The notes beneath the pieces are model-generated. The model worked only from the letters and a program-made list of their open reading frames with translations. It was not told where the DNA came from and made no database searches. From Undaria pinnatifida (taxonomy: Eukaryota > Sar > Phaeophyceae > Laminariales > Alariaceae): a stretch of 64,000 nt of DNA. A program made the position numbers and the translations under genes. Shown piece by piece: positions 62,030 to 64,000 of the stretch. How positions within the stretch are numbered: position 1 is the first letter of the stretch; each line of letters opens with the position of its first letter. The stretch is from NCBI GenBank assembly GCA_012845835.1, contig JABAKD010000005.1:10062823-10126822 (forward strand), read 5' to 3'.

Positions 62030-62200
62030 TTCGGCGGGCCACCCTTGGCCGACGCGCGCTGATTTGGCTCTCTTCGCTCGCCTTTTTAAGCCGGCAAGTC
62101 GGTTGGCCACCACCTGGCTTGGCCAGTCGACTCGCCGACTTGAACCCGTTAGTTTGCACTCACCGACTCATTATTAGTCTTGAAATCCTGCCGACTGACA
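62030..62200. repeat. dispersed repeat shared with 11655-11845
   Basis: GCTGATTTGGCTCTCTTCGC, GGCAAGTCGGTTGGCCACC and TTAGTCTTGAAATCCTGCCG match the intron 3 copy in order. Confidence 0.45.
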
Positions 62201-62816
62201 GCTCCTACCGATCGCGCTTGTCCCGGAGTGTGTATGTCCGCATCATGAAAAATTTAGGTCGGCGACTGCCCTAAGTACTAGCTGCTATATACCAGGGTCA
62301 ACAGGGCGATGCGAAGACGTTCGCTATTTAATCATTTAGTCGATCTGCGCACGGAAACTACTAAAAACAAGAACGTGAAACTACTAAAATAAAATGTTTG
62401 ACTTGAATTTTGAGGGGGACAAAATCTGACGGCGGTGGAACGCTTTTTGGGGGGATTCCGGGGGTGGTCGGACGGAACACGTGTGGGGACCGTTCTTCAC
62501 GAACAAAGAGCATGTCAGGAATCGTGACAAAAAAAAATGTAACTTTGTCGCCAATCGTGATACTTGTCAGGAATGCGGACTTTGAATCGACACTTTCCGT
62601 GAGAAATTGAAATTCAGGATTCCTTCCTGACAAAACAAAAACACGTGATTTTCTGTTTCTGAAAACCTGACTTTTCAGATATTCAATTTCAGATATATAT
62701 TTCAAATGTCAGGAATCTTGTGGCATTTTGTGAAGAGTCTTGATTTCTTTGGCGTTCATTCACGTGACTACTAAGCGGTCTAGTTGATATTAAAGACCGT
62801 CGGCTTCTGACCCCGG

Positions 62817-63459
62817 TGTTATAAGGCTTAGTTTGGGTAAGCTATGGGTCAGCCTTTTGCAAGTGGTCAAAGGGACTAATGCCCCACTAATAACCTTAAC
62901 AAATGGCGTCGTCGACAGACCATGGCTTTTTGGGGCGTGGGTTCAAATCCCACATCCACCATCATAATTTTTGCAGATTTCCCCCATGTCGAACTTGATA
63001 AATATTCTCCCCGGTATACCCAGGAAATAAAACGGCTTGGATATATCGACGGGTCCGCCCGTACATCCGGCCGACCTGCTATCCCGCCGTTTCAAGGGGG
63101 GTGGAGTGTTGTAGGGCTTAGTTTGGTTAACCTTTTGCAATTGGTCAAACGGACTAATACCCCTCTAATACCAAATGGCGTCGTCGGCAGACCATGGGTT
63201 TTTGGGTCGTGGGTTCAAGTTCCACATTCACCACAATAGAAGTATCAGACTTTCCCCATGCCGAACTTGAAAAATACTATCCCCGGTATACCCAGGAAAT
63301 GAAACGGCTTGGATATGTTGACAGGTCCGCCCGTATATCCGGCCGACCTGCTATCCCGCGTTTCACGGGGGAGAGTGTTATGAGGCTTAGTTTGGGTAAG
63401 CTATTGGTTAACCTTTTGCAAGTGGTCAAACGGACTAATACCCCACTAATTCCTTAACA
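62817..63459 (+). mobile_element. TRIM-like miniature LTR array, three LTRs
   Basis: LTRs lie at 62817-62901, about 63107-63172, and 63376-63459, with two internal regions of about 205 bp. Purine tracts (GGGGGGTGGAG, GGGGGAGAG) precede the second and third LTRs. TGGCGTCGTCGRC follows the first two LTRs as a possible primer-binding site. Each internal region also contains a tRNA T-arm-like GGGTTCAAATCCC or GGGTTCAAGTTCC. No coding capacity. Same family as 4362-5401; it looks ordered but without a clear target duplication. Confidence 0.75.
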
Positions 63460-63554
63460 TAAACATGCGTGTCGCTTTTCTTCTCAATAAAGTGTACTGC
63501 TTTCAGCCAGCTGTGATGGTCGGTGCACTCCGCCATCTGAACACATCCCATTAC

Positions 63555-63650
63555 CGTGTCGTTGCTGGTCCTAGTAGGTCAGCACTCACCCACCGACCAC
63601 AACAACAGCAGCGCACGGGTTCAAATCCCGGTATCATCGAGGAAAAAACA
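63555..63650 (+). pseudogene. tRNA-like SINE head
   Basis: TGGTCCTAGTAGGTCAGCAC (box A) and GGGTTCAAATCCC (box B at 63617-63629) are about 50 bp apart, as in a tRNA with a long variable arm. The acceptor strands do not pair. An A-rich stretch follows. Likely a SINE or tRNA pseudogene. Confidence 0.45.
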
Positions 63651-63719
63651 AACGAAGGCTTGAAGGCTTTTTTTGGCCAGTGCCTAAAGGGGAGAGCTCC
63701 CGGAGATCCTTGTTTACGA

Positions 63720-63803
63720 GTATATCGGCAGGATTCAATCAACGAACTCGAAAACATCTGTTGTGTTGATTGTGTATGGCACTACCCGCTGAGCTACTCT
63801 TGA
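63720..63803 (-). pseudogene. tRNA-like SINE head, minus-strand copy
   Basis: On the minus strand: GTAGCTCAGCGGGTAGTGCC, then ATACACAATCAACACAACAG and TGATTGAATCCTG. Box A is good and box B is weak. It is arranged head to head with the next feature. Confidence 0.45.
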
Positions 63804-63810
63804 ATCGCGT

Positions 63811-63890
63811 GACTTGGTAGCTCGGTGAGTAGTGCTATAAAACCAACAACACAACGCGTAACAGAGCCTCGGTCACTCAAGGGTGGAAAA
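63811..63890 (+). pseudogene. tRNA-like SINE head, plus-strand copy
   Basis: GGTAGCTCGGTGAGTAGTGC, then TATAAAACCAACAACACAAC. It is clearly related to the minus-strand copy immediately to its left. The TATAAAA is part of the repeat and should not be taken as a promoter. Confidence 0.45.
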
Positions 63891-64000
63891 AGGAACCCCT
63901 GTTTTGTTTGGTCGCCTTCGTAAAGATCGAAACGCTACATAGCCGTCGCTGGGAACTCGGGCCTGGCCCATTAGGTGGGCATAGTTTTCGCCATCATTGG

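Noticed and set aside
62361-62705. 114-codon minus-strand frame
   Set aside because: The DNA is built of TCAGGAAT/ATTCCTGA-type short inverted repeats; no family resemblance.
63600-63650. Functional tRNA gene
   Set aside because: Boxes A and B are good, but the acceptor and anticodon stems do not pair; more consistent with a SINE head or pseudogene.

Overview
The window reads as nuclear DNA of a photosynthetic stramenopile (ochrophyte, brown-alga-like). This is inference. It rests on one clearly recognisable host gene: its first exon encodes a signal peptide ending in a PCSSF motif, the kind of bipartite presequence used to enter complex plastids, and the mature part is a plastid-type UPF0301/DUF179 (AlgH/YqgE) protein. 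That gene has six exons, canonical GT-AG introns of 1.5-4.4 kb, and lies in a sea of transposons and satellites. There is no bacterial-style gene packing, no operon, no rRNA and no convincing intact tRNA.

Layout. 1-7.2 kb: no recognised host gene; a 1.47-kb element with inverted ends, and a miniature LTR element (TRIM) with three ~85-bp LTRs carrying a 460-bp GC-rich segment that may be captured host sequence. 7.4-21.45 kb: the plastid DUF179 gene on the + strand. Its introns hold MITEs, poly(A) retroposon fragments, satellites, and damaged partial copies of exon 3 on both sides of the real exon. The tail of its last exon is repeated about four times downstream. 20-24.2 kb: a dispersed repeat family ('family 2') with several MITE insertions whose 4-bp target duplications and empty sites can be read directly. 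26-26.6 kb: a 44-bp minisatellite. 27.8-32 kb: a three-level nest, with a MITE split by a LINE (LINE A) that is itself split by a second LINE (LINE B) in the opposite direction. 40.3-47.8 kb: a broken Ty1/copia element followed by a broken Ty3/gypsy element. 49-55.4 kb: tandem duplications, LINE B 3' ends and dispersed repeats. 56.3-59 kb: clusters of a GGTATCGATCGATACC palindrome. 61.0-61.4 kb: two possible exons of a minus-strand gene. 62.8-63.9 kb: a second TRIM array and several tRNA-like SINE heads.

The most informative new material is the mobile DNA. (i) A ~250-bp MITE family with ~24-bp inverted repeats and 4-bp target duplications occurs in six insertions. (ii) LINE A 3' ends finish in long C-runs rather than poly(A). 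(iii) LINE B ends in (AAC)n, and a tRNA-headed SINE shares that tail. (iv) The TRIM family occurs as LTR-internal-LTR-internal-LTR arrays at both ends of the window. These can be ordered in time from their nesting. All calls come from reading the sequence by eye; identities are approximate and no database was searched.
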